DNA of 64,000 nt from Albula goreensis. Its lineage: Eukaryota > Chordata > Actinopteri > Albuliformes > Albulidae. The notes beneath the pieces are model-generated. The model saw nothing but the letters and a program-made list of their open reading frames with translations, had not been told where the DNA came from and searched no databases. The position numbers and the translations under genes were made by a program. The DNA lies in assembly GCA_022829145.1 (NCBI GenBank), contig CM040746.1, positions 5,169,499-5,233,498 of the forward strand. The letters run 5' to 3'. The first letter of the stretch is position 1. Every line of letters starts with the position of its first letter. This document shows positions 17,901 to 29,960 of this stretch, one piece after another.

Positions 17901-19710
17901 CATGCTTGTTTTTATGCTGCAAGGTAATGAAATAGTTCACCTTTTTGGCCACTACAGGTGCTGAGGGCTTCTGGCACTCCACTAACATGGAAGTGATACT
18001 CAGTTCTCACATGTCTGTTGCTTCAGTATAGTGGAACACTAAGATTAGAAAAATAGCATGGCAAATGTAATTGTTAATTCATGAAACGATGTTCAGGTTT
18101 TGTAAAAATGGTTCACTGAGGCCTTCAGGTGGCTTACAGAGTGAAAGCAGCTGTTTGTGGAACAGCTATAGGTCACTCAGCTGGGCACTCCAAAAGTCCA
18201 GAATTTTCCGTCTGGTACTCACAATGAATTCAGCTGAGCTGGAAAGCATATTTATCACATACTGTCAGTGTCATTTAAAATCCTGAATGCTAATTTTTAC
18301 CTGTCTTTAGTTTGATTGTTAATATAAATTGTGCATCAATATTACTGGGGTACTGTCAATTTTTCATGTGAATAATAGTTGAAACAAAGCGCCATTTGAC
18401 AAAGCCTCCCTATTGTAAAATACAGTCTAATGTTCTGTAATCAAAAAGTTATTACAATTATGCAAAACGTTACAACACCAATGACATACTTCATCCAGCC
18501 TGATATTCCAGACACGAGTTATCTAAAAACCACTCCTCCAGCTTTTGTGCACAGTTATCTTTCTCTTATCACAAAGTTCAGACTTTTCCCCCTCTGTTGA
18601 CGTGGGCAGGCCTGCTGAACAGCTGAACGTTCGGTATCATCGGTGAATTCCAGCCGGGCCACACCCATACATGCCTGATCTGTTTTGCCATAAATATTTG
18701 TTTAGTTTCTTTTGTGTCCTTTATTCGCTGTGTTTTTATGCTACATTAAATGTATACATGGTAGTCAGAAGCCAAAGATGGGTCAAGACTTGATTATGTC
18801 ACTGAGGAAGACTGAGGACACTTTTTCGTGTAATAGCGGGCTCTTGCGTCCTTTCCACAATCTGTACGGTCATTTACAGAATAGAGAGCACTCCTGATGG
18901 CATGATGTCACTCAAGGAGAACAGCTCCGTCGCATAAATCATTAAATATGATGTGACTACAGGCCCACTCCATAATTCTGTCAGGAGTAAACATCATTCT
19001 CTCCTCTACCATTGGTTTTCAACCACATGTTGATATTGATGACAGGAAATGTGCAATTAGATGCTTATCAACACAAGTGAAGGAGGATGTAATTGTAATG
19101 ACAAGAGTGTTGAAACCATCATGATAGATTAAGCCATTCAAAATACCCAGCACAGCTGTGAGTGTAGGGCTGTGCAGGACCTTGTGTTACGTGATGCTGA
19201 AGGTTTTACCTGATGCTCTGAACTAGTCATCTTAATATTAGTGCCTCAGAGGGTTGTGTGTGTCCTGATTTTCGCTCCAGCCTTCACTATTGATTAAACA
19301 ACAGTTTGAAGTGAAATTGGCTATTTTTGTCATCTTAAGGACAATTTTTGCTGCATTCAGTACTTTAACAGGAAAATACACCATAGTGCATGCATACGGA
19401 TGAGCGAGTAATTGAACTGATTAAGTTAGCAGTGCTTGCTCTGAACGGAACTGCATATAATGTATATAGCTGCTCGTGGATTTGTAGTAGTAGGCTGAGA
19501 ATGAGTTTAGCAGTGACATTTAACAGTTAAACATTTCCAATGAACTTTGCAGACTGCAATCACAACATTAACTGAAGGGTTATTCTCGAGGTGGGGTGCA
19601 ATTGTGATAAGAACAGTAATTACTTTACAATAAAGTCATCTGCATCATAAAACCATGAGTGCAACAGGAAGAGATATGTTGGGCGTAGTGCTGTAGTGAT
19701 AAATGAGGAT
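17900..19710. other. Intergenic, no gene seen
   Basis: AT-rich sequence without recognisable exons, RNA genes or transposase homology. Short open frames here have no recognisable motif. Confidence 0.55.
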
Positions 19711-19995
19711 ATGAGTATACTGTCTGAGGAGGTGGGCATTCTATAACTCCAAAGCCTATATGCATTCATTGTAATCAGGTTAATTGGTGAGTATACTGTT
19801 TGCGGAGGTCAGTATACTGTAACTCCAAAGCCTATATGCATGAATGGTAATAAGGCTAATAGGTGAACATACTGTCTGAGGAGGTGGACACACTGTAACT
19901 CTAAAGCTCACATGTATCAATGGTAATAAACCTAATAAGTGAGTATACTGTCTGTGGAGATGGGTATATTGTAATAATGATAATAAGGCTAAAAT
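19711..19995. repeat. About 76-bp minisatellite, four diverged copies
   Basis: Copies begin near 19713, 19789, 19866 and 19941 with gagtatactgtctgaggagg or close variants. Each continues with a block like aactccaaagcctatatgca. Copies differ at many positions, so the array looks old. Confidence 0.75.
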
Positions 19996-20617
19996 TAGCT
20001 GGGCATACTTCAGGCAGACACATGTATCCTTGACTATACCTCTGGCTGGGGGTTTCAAACTATAGTTCTCAATAGTCACACATGATATAAATACATACTA
20101 CCCCACCCAGGTAAAATCCACCACAAACAGGGACAATCATGCTGTTTTTCAGGCTCCAGGGGGAGATGTCCCTTACCCCAGCAGACTGCCCCGTGCACAA
20201 TTTATGCCTTCCTAGCACCTACCTGGAATCTGGCAGTCAACCTCTATGAGGGTGAGAGTCTGCAGACTCTCTGGAAAAACTGGCTAAGTTACATTACAGT
20301 ACACAGTATATCTGTAGGCATTTAGCATGGGTCCTCATGCTCACTCAGCTGAGATCTTTTTTTTTAAGCGTAGCTGGATATTTACTGCAGCATTTCATGT
20401 TAAGCGTGCTGCTGAAGGGAACCTGCATGCTGTGAGTCGCATATCCACTTCTCAGCCCAGCGCTGTGCAGTGTGATGCTTCCTCTAGGTCTAAACAGCGA
20501 GCAGACGATACCAAGTTGTTAGCATCATAACAGATAAAGATTGAGTTTTTAGCCACTTGTCTGTTTGATGACTTCCCCTTTCTGCTGTATTGACATCACC
20601 CTTTGCGTGGTCCTTAT

Positions 20618-20992
20618 GATAAGATGACCAGATTTCTGAGATGAATACCAGGGACACTTTTTCATTTGGCTGGCATATATCATAAAAAAAAACCAGAACA
20701 TGTGATATGGTAAACCGTGTCAGAAAATCATAATTTACAGTAGTACGATGGCGAGTGAAGTTTAAACTATGGAACACATAATAAAATGGTCAAACTACAA
20801 TGGTTCAGTAGTGCACATAATTATCTTCCCAGTCACAATAACATCCAATAATAACATCCACAATAACACAATATCATTTTGCGGGTGGTTTTGAATGCAC
20901 AGCAGAAATCTGGGACTTTTCCGGGGACAACCCCAGCCGGGGACAGGTTCCCAAAATCAGGGACTGTTCCCGGTTTCCGGTCACCCTACCAT
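20618..20992. mobile_element. Candidate non-autonomous DNA transposon (MITE)
   Basis: The left end reads aagatgaccagatttctgag and includes cagggacac. The right end, reverse-complemented, reads tagggtgaccggaaaccggg. These form imperfect terminal inverted repeats about 370 bases apart with no coding capacity. I recall elements starting with a TAGGGTGACC-type end as common in fish, but did not assign a superfamily. Confidence 0.5.
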
Positions 20993-21696
20993 ATGAACCA
21001 GTACATCTTAACTCCATTCTCAGTCTGAGTGCACAACGCCACAGACTCTATAGGTCAGAGGTGAGGATTCCCATCTCTTGCATGTCACAGGGGCCTCATC
21101 TGTCTCTGGATTTCGTGCCATGGATATCTGCTCTTATTAGTTTAATTGCTTAATTATCAATATAGTTTTAGTAATTAAATCATAAATATGATCTCAGATT
21201 TTATCTGTATTTATTGTAAGCTCATAAAGGGCAGTCTTTGTGTACCTAGATTAACCTTTTTATGGCCCAATGTTTGTAATTGAGCCCACAATAGTGTATA
21301 AAACAAATTAGGCCATTGAGTCATGGTAACTGGTGGGAACAAAAAGCATAAATTGAAACACAAATAGATATGCCCTCCCCTACAGATGCAGTGGCTCAGT
21401 GGTGTGACGGTCAGTGCCATGAGGTGGTGCCCATTACTGCTGCCTTCCTGTAAATAGCTCATTCAGCTATGTGCATGTGTCTCTGGGCTAATGCACAGAA
21501 TAAAGCAACTGGTGTTGTTTACACAGCATAAATCATTTCACTGTCACATTTTAAGAATACAAACCGGACTGATGTAATATAATGTGACTTATTTTGTTAT
21601 AAAATGCAGAGGCTGCTACAAGCTGGTGTGAATGCAGTGACACTGATCATTTATGCATAGCAGCTCATCTATGGTTTGGATTGAGGAGCACCCACA

Positions 21697-23050
21697 GCGC
21701 CCTTATCCCCACTGCACCATCCACAGGGTTCTTATGCTCCACTGCATCACCCACAGCGCCCTTATCCCCACTGCACCATCCACAGGGTTCTTATACTCCA
21801 CTGCATCACCCACAGCGCCCTTATCCCCACTGCACCACCCACAGGGTTCTTACACTCCACTGCATCACCCACAGCGCCCTTATCCCCACTGCACCACCCA
21901 CAGGGTTCTTACACTCCACTGCATCACCCACAGGGTTCTTATACTCCACTGCATCACCCACAGCGCCCTTATCCCCACTGCACCACCCACAGGGTTCTTA
22001 TACTCCACTGCATCACCCACAGCGCCCTTATCCCCACTGCACCACCCACAGGGTTCTTATACTCCACTGCATCACCCACAGCGCCCTTATCCCCACTGCA
22101 CCACCCACAGGGTTCTTATACTCCACTGCATCACCCACAGCGCCCTTATCCCCACTGCACCATCCACAGGGTTCTTGCATCACCCACAGCGCCCTTATCC
22201 ACTGCACCATCCACAGGGTTCTTATGCTCCAATGCTCCCAATTATCCACCCCATCCAGGGTTCTTATACTCCACTGCATCACCCACAGCGCCCTTATCCC
22301 CACTGCACCATCCACAGGGTTCTTATACTCCATCACCCACAGCTGCATCCCCATCACCCACAGCGCCCTTATCCCCACTGCCCATCAGGGTTCTTATACT
22401 CCACTGCATCACCCACAGCGCCCTTATCCCCACTGCACCACCCACAGGGTTCTTATACTCCACTGCATCACCCACAGCGCCCTTATCCCCACTGCACCAT
22501 CCACAGGGTTCTTATACTCCACTGCATCACCCACAGCGCCCTTATCCCCACTGCACCATCCACAGGGTTCTTATACTCCACTGCATCACCCACAGCGCCC
22601 TTATCCCCACTGCACCACCCACAGGGTTCTTATACTCCACTGCATCACCCACAGCGCCCTATCCCCATCCCCACTGTTCTTACCACCACCCACAGGGTTC
22701 TTATACTCCACTGCATCACCCACAGCACCCTTATCCCCACTGCACCACCGACAGGGTTCTTATACTCCACTGCATCACCCACAGCGCCCTTATCCCCACT
22801 GCACCACCCACAGGGTTCTTATACTCCACTGCATCACCCACAGCGCCCTTATCCCCACTGCACCACCCACAGGGTTCTTATACTCCACTGCATCACCCAC
22901 AGCGCCCTTATCCCCACTGCACCACCCACAGGGTTCTTATACTCCACTGCATCACCCACAGCGCCCTTATCCCCACTGCACCACCCACAGGGTTCTTATA
23001 CTCCACTGCATCACCCACAGCGCCCTTATCCCCACTGCACCACCAACAGG
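21697..23050. repeat. 59-bp dimeric satellite array, core
   Basis: The period of 59 was confirmed on successive lines (21963, 22022, 22081). Each unit is two related half-units of 29 and 30 bases: gcgcccttatccccactgca plus ccacccaca, and gggttcttatactccactgc plus atcacccaca. Some units are truncated (about 22170-22400 and 22660-22690). No + frame of the unit contains a stop, so open frames of more than 600 codons run through the array; the low-complexity His/Pro/Leu translation has no sign of being a protein. Confidence 0.95.
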
Positions 23051-23560
23051 GTTCTTATACTCCAGTGCACCACCCACAATGATCTTGTACTCCTGTGCAC
23101 CACCCACAGTTTTCTTATACTCCAGTGCACCACCCACAGGGTCTTATACTCCAATGCACCACCCACAGTTTTGTTATACTCCAGTGCACCACCCACAGGG
23201 GTCTTATACTCCAATGCACCACCCACAGGGGTCTTATACTCCAGTGCACCACCCACAGCATTCTTATACCCCAATACACCACCCAAAGTACCATATACCC
23301 CAGTACACTTTGTACAGCACTCCAATACTCCAGTACACCACCCAAACTGCCCTATTACCCAAGTACACCAACCAAAATACCTTTGTACCCCAGTACACCC
23401 CACACACAGCCCTTATACCCCAACATTCCACCCAAAGTACCTTTATACCCCAATACACCACCCAAATGACCTGTATACTCCAGTACACCACCCAAAGTAC
23501 CCTTATGCCCCAGTGCACCTTGTACAGCACCCTATTAGCCCAGCACACCCACCTCAGCAT
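23051..23560. repeat. Diverged edge of the 59-bp satellite (about 30-bp half-units)
   Basis: The array decays to about 30-bp repeats of the type ccagtgcaccacccacagg with changing bodies (tcttatactccagtgcacca, then cccagtacacca). The progressive divergence towards 23560 fits the usual pattern of homogenised cores and decaying edges. Confidence 0.85.
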
Positions 23561-23599
23561 AAACAGTGGGCTGCAATGTGAAAGAGGTGGTGGCTAAGA

Positions 23600-24200
23600 T
23601 CATGTGTTTCAGAGGGCGCTTCAGCTGCCTGTGCTCTGAAGCTCTGAAGTAACAGAGGCTGAAGCAACAGGATTAAAAAATTAATCAACACAATAGTTCC
23701 ATGATTTTTAACCAGTTTTATCAATTGAGTCCTGGGGCATTTTCTGTATACTGTATATTGCTGGGTGAGTACAGCCTATATGTTTTTTGTGAGATATCTA
23801 CATGACAGTTATGAGTGTTAACACAAAATTCAAGGGGCCTCCAGATTGCTGACACATAGAGATGGTCTCTGTGTTTGAGACTAAAGCTTACTTTGAGAAA
23901 AGCTACGAAAACACGATCTTTGACTACCTATGGCAGCACCGTCTTTTGCTCCAAAGAATTTTATCTGACACTTTCTTCTTAAGAGCACATATGTCATGAC
24001 TTGTTGTTGTTGTTGTTGTGCTTGTCTCATAAATTACAGCGCTATGTGTTGAATCCTGAGAAGAAAAACATCCTTATTATGGCAATAATTCCTTCATTCT
24101 ACTTTCCTGGCAGTTCACTTGACACATTGGCATACATTCAATCAAAACAATTCTTCATGTTGTCTTTGTGCTGTGTTTGTGATGCGTTAGCATAACTCCC
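23600..24200. other. Spacer between two satellite arrays
   Basis: Unique-looking AT-rich sequence with a short (TTG)n at about 24002-24018. No exon or element was recognised. Confidence 0.5.
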
Positions 24201-24224
24201 AGCAGAAGCCAAACCTGTCCGCTC

Positions 24225-24810
24225 CTTCCCATGGCATACTGCTATAGCCTTCCCATGGTATCCTGCTATACCCTTCCCATGGTACACTGCTATAGCCTTC
24301 CCATGGCACCCTCCTGCAGCCTTCCCATGGCACACTGCTATAGCCTTCCCATGGCACCCTGCTGCAGCCTTCCCATGGCACACTGCTATAGCCTTCCCAC
24401 AGCACACTGCTGCAGCCTTCCCATGGCACCCTCCTGCAGCCTTTCCATGGCACATTGCTATAGCCTTCCCATGGCACACTGCTATAGCCTTCCCATGGCA
24501 CACTGCTGCAGCCTTCCCATGGCACCCTCCTGCAGCCTTCCCATGGCACACTGCTATAGCCTTCCCATGGAACACTGCTGCAGCCTTCCCATGGCACACT
24601 GCTATAGCCTTCCCATGGCACACTGCTGCAGCCTTCCCATGGTATCCTGCTATACCCTTCCCATGGCACACTGCTTTCCATGGCACAGCCTTCCCATGGC
24701 ACCCATTGCTATCCTGCAGCCTTCCCATGGCACACTGCTATAGCCTTCCCATGGCACCCTCCTGCCTTCCCATGGCACACTGCTATAGCCTTCCCATGGC
24801 ACCCTCCTTT
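24225..24810. repeat. 24-bp minisatellite
   Basis: More than twenty units of about 24 bases are built on cttcccatggcacactgcta plus tagc, with variants ctgcagc and ccctcctgcagc. Because 24 is a multiple of 3, the array gives open frames with an eight-residue repeat on both strands (170-196 codons), which I judge non-coding. Confidence 0.93.
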
Positions 24811-25889
24811 CAGCAATGAATATTATAGTGACTTCTACAGCACTCGTTAAATAAATGTGTACTGCAATGTAAAATAGTATGTCAAACAGAACATTGCAAA
24901 CAAATTACCCTGTTTTACTCTGACTGTTTGCCATCATGTATGTTATTTCTGTATACTGGAGAGTTTCACCTCCCATTGCATTGTATGGCGCTGACCAGAA
25001 ACCAAGTAGCAAAAATGAATGCAGATTGAAGTCACATTGGTCTCAGTTAATTACTGAGACCAATGTAAAATAGACAAGAGAAACAAGTAAGTATGATGCA
25101 CAAGCATGCCTGTGGGCCTGCAGGCTTATTTCAGCATATCAGTTCATATTATTCCTGGCAAAGCAGTTCCCTTACATGTGCTCAACCACCTTGCAAACAG
25201 AATAGTTACACCACATCTGCAAAATGTGCAAGAACTGACATCATGGCACAATGGAAAATCATTTCAGGAGAAGGTCAGAGAAAAATGTACCTGCACTTCC
25301 TAAATACCCATACGTTTGCTGACATTAGTAAAATTTAGAACCTGGATCGTTCTGTAACGACATTTTCAAACTACAGGGTGTGGCTTACAACTGAAAAACA
25401 TCAAGCAAGTCACATGAGTAATTAATTAGTCTTTTTGGCCATGCGTTTCGTTTAGTTGGTACGTGACTGACAGATTTGTGCCTTGCTTTCGTGTTTTTCA
25501 AACCGTCTGTAACTGTTCTGCACCCGAGGACACCTTTCACCTGTTCTTTGACCCACTTGGCATGAAGTAACACATGGGAATGTTTTTGATCAAGCCAGGT
25601 GACATTGTGACATTTAAAAAACAACGGCAGCCAGGTTGGCTGAGGTGACATGCTTTTAAGAAAAAAATAAACATATGCTTTTTGCAGTGACACACCTATC
25701 AGTCAATGGCCAGAACCTGGCATGCTTACACTTATACTATGTCATGTGTATACTGAAATACAATCAAGCTGAACGGTGCCATTTCGGTACAAAAATACAC
25801 ACAGAGGACAATCTCATCACACGGTACATCTCATATAAATCACAGGATTGAATGATGAATAAACACATCACAGGGTACAACTCAGCTAC

Positions 25890-26210
25890 ATTCTGATCCC
25901 CAGTGCAGTCACAGTCTCAGCTGCCACATTCTGACCCCCTGTTCTGTGCAGTCACAGTCTCAGCTGCCACATTCTGACCCCCTGTTCTGTGCAGTCACAG
26001 TCTCAGCTGCCACATTCTGACCCCCTGTTCTGTGCAGGCACAGTCTCAGCTGCCACATTCTGACCCCCTGTTCTGTGCAGTCACAATCTCAGCTGCCACA
26101 TTTTGATCCCGTTTTGTGCAATCACAGTCTGGGCTGCCGCATTCTGACCCCCGTTCTATGCAGTCACAGTATCAGCTGCCACATTCTGGCCCCTCCGTTC
26201 TGTGCAGAAT
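25890..26210. repeat. 43-bp minisatellite of a different sequence
   Basis: About seven units contain ctgccacattctgaccccct followed by gttctgtgcagtcacagtct. The period of 43 was checked at 25921 and 25964. Units after about 26100 are diverged and shortened. The sequence is unrelated to the other 43-bp array. Confidence 0.9.
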
Positions 26211-28780
26211 ATTTTGTGCACAGTTCTTCTTCTGTAATTTGACAGAGTACTTTTAAATAAATTAGCACACTTTTCTCTTTATTATGGGACACAGCCAATT
26301 ATATCAAATACCTGCTATTTTCTGATCTTTTAATCACATTCATTTCCCATTTTCATACAACTCTAAATTTCCATATTGCATCTCAAAAATGCATTTGCAT
26401 TTTTACTGAAGAATATTAAAGCTTGAACCTCTTCCAATCACTGTCATACCCACGCACTCCTTATTCTCAGCAGCGGGCATGCTAGTGCTAGTGTAGCTTG
26501 GGCACTCCAGTTTAACTGGTTGTGTGCGGCACTCATTAATGAGAGGAGTTAACGTGCACAGATCAGACCACTCACTGACAGAGGGCTGGGCCAGATTTGA
26601 TTGGGTACCTACTGAGGCCCTTGAAACCCTCTGTAATTTATTTAAGTCAGGGGTAAGCTAGGCCAATTTCAGGCCAATTTCTGCATTTACTTCTTCAATC
26701 AGCCCAGGGATTCACATAATCTGACATCGTACCTTTGTAGATAATCTAATGAATGGCATATAGTGTTCTCATGTCCACATGTAGCATGTTTTTACCATGG
26801 TGTGCACTATCAGTGAATCACAATTTGTGTATGAGGCTAATACATGGAGTTTTACCAGGGCTGTGCAGGAGCAGCAAATCTGCAATCTCTGACTTGACAA
26901 GACAGTGCTTAACATTCACCATCTCTGTACATGTGGTCAGAATAAAGATTTCTTTGTAATACTAGCTCTTAACCTCCTCCTTTTAATTTTGCTTCAGGTG
27001 ATATAAAAAAGGGATCTAAACCTCACATCCTGGAAGGCTGCAGAGTTTTCTGGTTTTAAGTGTGCTGCTCCACTTACAAGTATGTACCTCAAGACATCAT
27101 TATCAGAGTCAGGGAACATAGATTTCAGAGGGATTCTGTTTTTGTTATTATAATTATTATAATAATATTATTATACTATTATACAACCCACCTGTTTTTA
27201 AAATATAAAGTATCCCCCAAACTGGTTCTGAACATAAATTACTGCTGACCTGAAGAAAAAACCAGATTTGCAGAAATGTCCATAAGTTATTGTACAGACA
27301 TTGCGACATGGACAGAAAAATGTAATTTCTAAATATTCAATTTTCCAAGTAAAATTATCAGTAGGTCTACATTTTGCCAGTATCTTATGAGTACATTTCA
27401 CAGACAGGACTTGCTATGACATATTATGTGTTCTCAACTACACAAACGATGATAGAAATGTTTTTTACTTTGTCACTTCTAAGCGACTTCATCTAACTAA
27501 TTCAGACATTGACAAGAAACCAAGGGTAAAACCCTCAATAAGTTGTCAGTAGCCAGAAAGCTAAACAGTTCCCCATTCGGCTACCGTTTTACGTGTCACA
27601 GACAGCATGTCGCCACATGCCCTCGCTTAGCCACTAACTCATGTGTGCATCATATTGTGTGCATTAAGTTTTTACAACCAGAATCCACCCCCTTCTGTGA
27701 TAATGTACCCTATTCTTGAATCGAGGAGCCGAGTCTGGAGCGCCACAACTGATCTCAGCCCAGACTGCCTCGAGCTGGTGAGTGCGATTTACACGTATGA
27801 CCTGCTGCGAATCCTCGTAAACTCGTTAAACTAGACCACACAAATTCACCTTCGTCCTAAGAGTGTGGTATAGATTGCATTTAGTTAATGTGTTTTACAT
27901 TAAGCATATTATGCTCCCAAATGGAATAGCAACTACATTTTAGCGATTTAGCGATATCTTACTACCAGTAGCACTTGGTTTCCATAAGCAATTAACACTA
28001 TTTACTTTGTTGTATACTTTGAATAGCATCCTAGTCTTTTATAATTTGATTCTACATTGTGTTTCTAAATAGATCCATTTGTTATTTCTCCTTAGTGGTT
28101 TCGTTGTGGGGCATAACAGGTTATTGCAATAATAGTTTTTAATTCTTCTCTCTTCATTTATTTTACTTTCATTCGTTATAAGAATTCAAATATGTATGTT
28201 GTTTCTTCACAGCAATATTTTTTTTTCTGTTTCTGCTGAACTTAAATGTTTAATGTTTCTTACTATAGAGATACACTGTCTCATGTAAAGATAGCTAAAA
28301 ATCTTCATGGTTGTTGCGGTTTTAGATAACCCGCAATTTGATTTTTGATGATTAAGATACGACTTTAAATAATAATAAAAAAAATAGTTGATGAATAACA
28401 TCAAATAGCTTTAGAATACCTTGTAGCCTTGCGTAGGTTATTTTACCTTCACAGCTTAATTCCAATTTGCATGCCATGAAACTGCCAGATTTATCTTAAC
28501 CCTAAACTCAGGAAGAGTAGGAACGTTAAAATACATATACAAAATGTAAAATAATCTATAAAATATTACATTATTATCAAAGTATACATTTCTTGCACCT
28601 GTTACAATTTGAATCTCCTTACTATCGCACCCTATATTCACGCAGAAACTTGTACCTGTTTTCAACATTATGGGATTCTGTCGGGGATTTGTTGTGTTAA
28701 CATTGGATCTCAAAGATACTATTGGAATGTTGAACAGTTGCTACTGAATGAAAACACAAATCTACCCTACTAGTAGACTA
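26211..28780. other. Intergenic, no gene seen
   Basis: AT-rich sequence with a short (ATT)n tract at about 27140-27185. No coding exon with family resemblance was recognised on either strand. Confidence 0.5.
28320..28445. repeat. Left copy of a dispersed direct repeat
   Basis: A block containing gttgatgaataacatcaaat and agctttagaataccttgtag is repeated almost identically at 29893-29945. Weaker similarity extends on both sides, for about 100 bases in all. Confidence 0.75.
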
Positions 28781-28782
28781 AC

Positions 28783-29008
28783 CTTTCCATGCAATTCGAA
28801 GGCAGTAGAACGTAAAGACAAAATTGAAAGCCGTGAATAGGCAGTAACTCTCGATAAGGCGCAAGCACGTGTGAGTGTATCGTACTTCCTCTTGGAAGTT
28901 TATTGTGGCTACGACCTGTATACCATCTCCGATGTGATGCCACTGGTGCCGAGGAGCTGTCCCCTCTTTCGTGGCCGTGATGGCCGGACACCACCAATTC
29001 CCTTCCCC
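28783..29008 (-). other. Unrecognised open exon-like stretch in a CpG-richer patch
   Basis: On the minus strand, one frame is open for 75 codons from after a TAG at 29011-29009 to a candidate donor (GGAAAG then GTTAGT) at 28783. The translation includes HQWHHIGDGIQVVATINF and a hydrophobic end ESYCLFTAFNFVFTFYCL, which looks like a membrane segment. There is no in-frame Met, so it would need an upstream exon. I do not recognise a family, and a second frame is also open over most of this stretch, which weakens the case. CpG density (about ten in 150 bases near 28850-28990) is above its surroundings. Confidence 0.25.
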
Positions 29009-29029
29009 CTAACTATGGGTCACTGAAAG

Positions 29030-29197
29030 AATTTGCTTCTATTCAACCGCTCATCCGAATTCAGTGCGTGGATTTCACGGATACAATAGGCTATTCACGG
29101 AAAAAAGGGACAGAAGTGAAAGCGATGAACGTTGTGAATGAGCGCAGGCTGTAGGTTAACATTCTGTTATCCGAGCCAAGAAAAACTCACTTTCACG
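29030..29197 (+). promoter_or_regulatory. Candidate promoter with a non-coding exon (donor at 29198)
   Basis: On the + strand, a CpG-richer segment ends in ctttcacg followed by a consensus donor GTAAGT at 29198. It lies back to back with the minus-strand exon-like stretch, which would fit a bidirectional promoter. It could be a distal first exon of gdpd2 or a long non-coding RNA; sequence alone cannot tell. Confidence 0.25.
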
Positions 29198-29892
29198 GTA
29201 AGTAATTCTGGAAACTTTTTCAGTATGTGATAGAATATAGCCTATATATGAATTTTGTATTTCGACAAGAAACGTTTTATTTTTCAATAACTTACCATCA
29301 AGACCAGTGTCATATTTTTTTATAATTGTTACGTTTTGAGGACATCGAATACCCGTGATGTTGTACAGACTACAATGTGCAAGTACAGCTTTTCCTATGT
29401 CTGATCTTGTTTCAGCATAAAATGTTCATTACAGGAAAATATTAATGCTTCCACCAAAATTTAGTTTGGTAATACATAAGTGATGTCGGAATCTAGAATC
29501 AATAATGAATGCATAGACTACAACAGCTTGCGTTAAACAGCATTGCACTGGACTGGGGAACCAGGGGAAACTCCTCAGGAGTCATGGGTCTTTTCGAACC
29601 GTTCCCATCACACCACATTTGAAAAAATGTCCGTGCATTTTGCCTGCTCTACAACAAAGATGGGCTCCATAAAAGAGTTCACTACTAATTATTTTTACGT
29701 TGTCTTATAGGTAGCAGTCAGGCAGAAGCCAGTATTAGTGTATGCTGTAGAGCTGGAAATTATTGCGAGAAATGTTAGCTACACGATGACAAGAGAAAGG
29801 ACAAGTGGGAAAATTCATAATCCAGTCATTTGCAGCTTTTGAAACATACAACACTTTTGATGATGAAGATATGTCTCTTAATAAAAAAATAA

Positions 29893-29960
29893 GCAGTTGA
29901 TGAATAACATCAAATAGCTTTAGAATACCTTGTAGCCATGCATAGTTGATGTGATCTCCA
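29893..29960. repeat. Right copy of a dispersed direct repeat
   Basis: Near-identical to the block at 28386-28440, in the same orientation and about 1.5 kb apart. The two could be copies of one unidentified short element or traces of a segmental duplication. Confidence 0.75.

Noticed and set aside
21653..23597. Open frames of 638 and 642 codons through the 59-bp satellite
   Set aside because: They exist in more than one frame because the repeat unit lacks stops; composition is low-complexity and follows the DNA period, with no domain or start context.
24138..24743. Open frames of 170-196 codons on both strands at the 24-bp array
   Set aside because: Repeat artefact: unit length is a multiple of 3 and stop-free on both strands.
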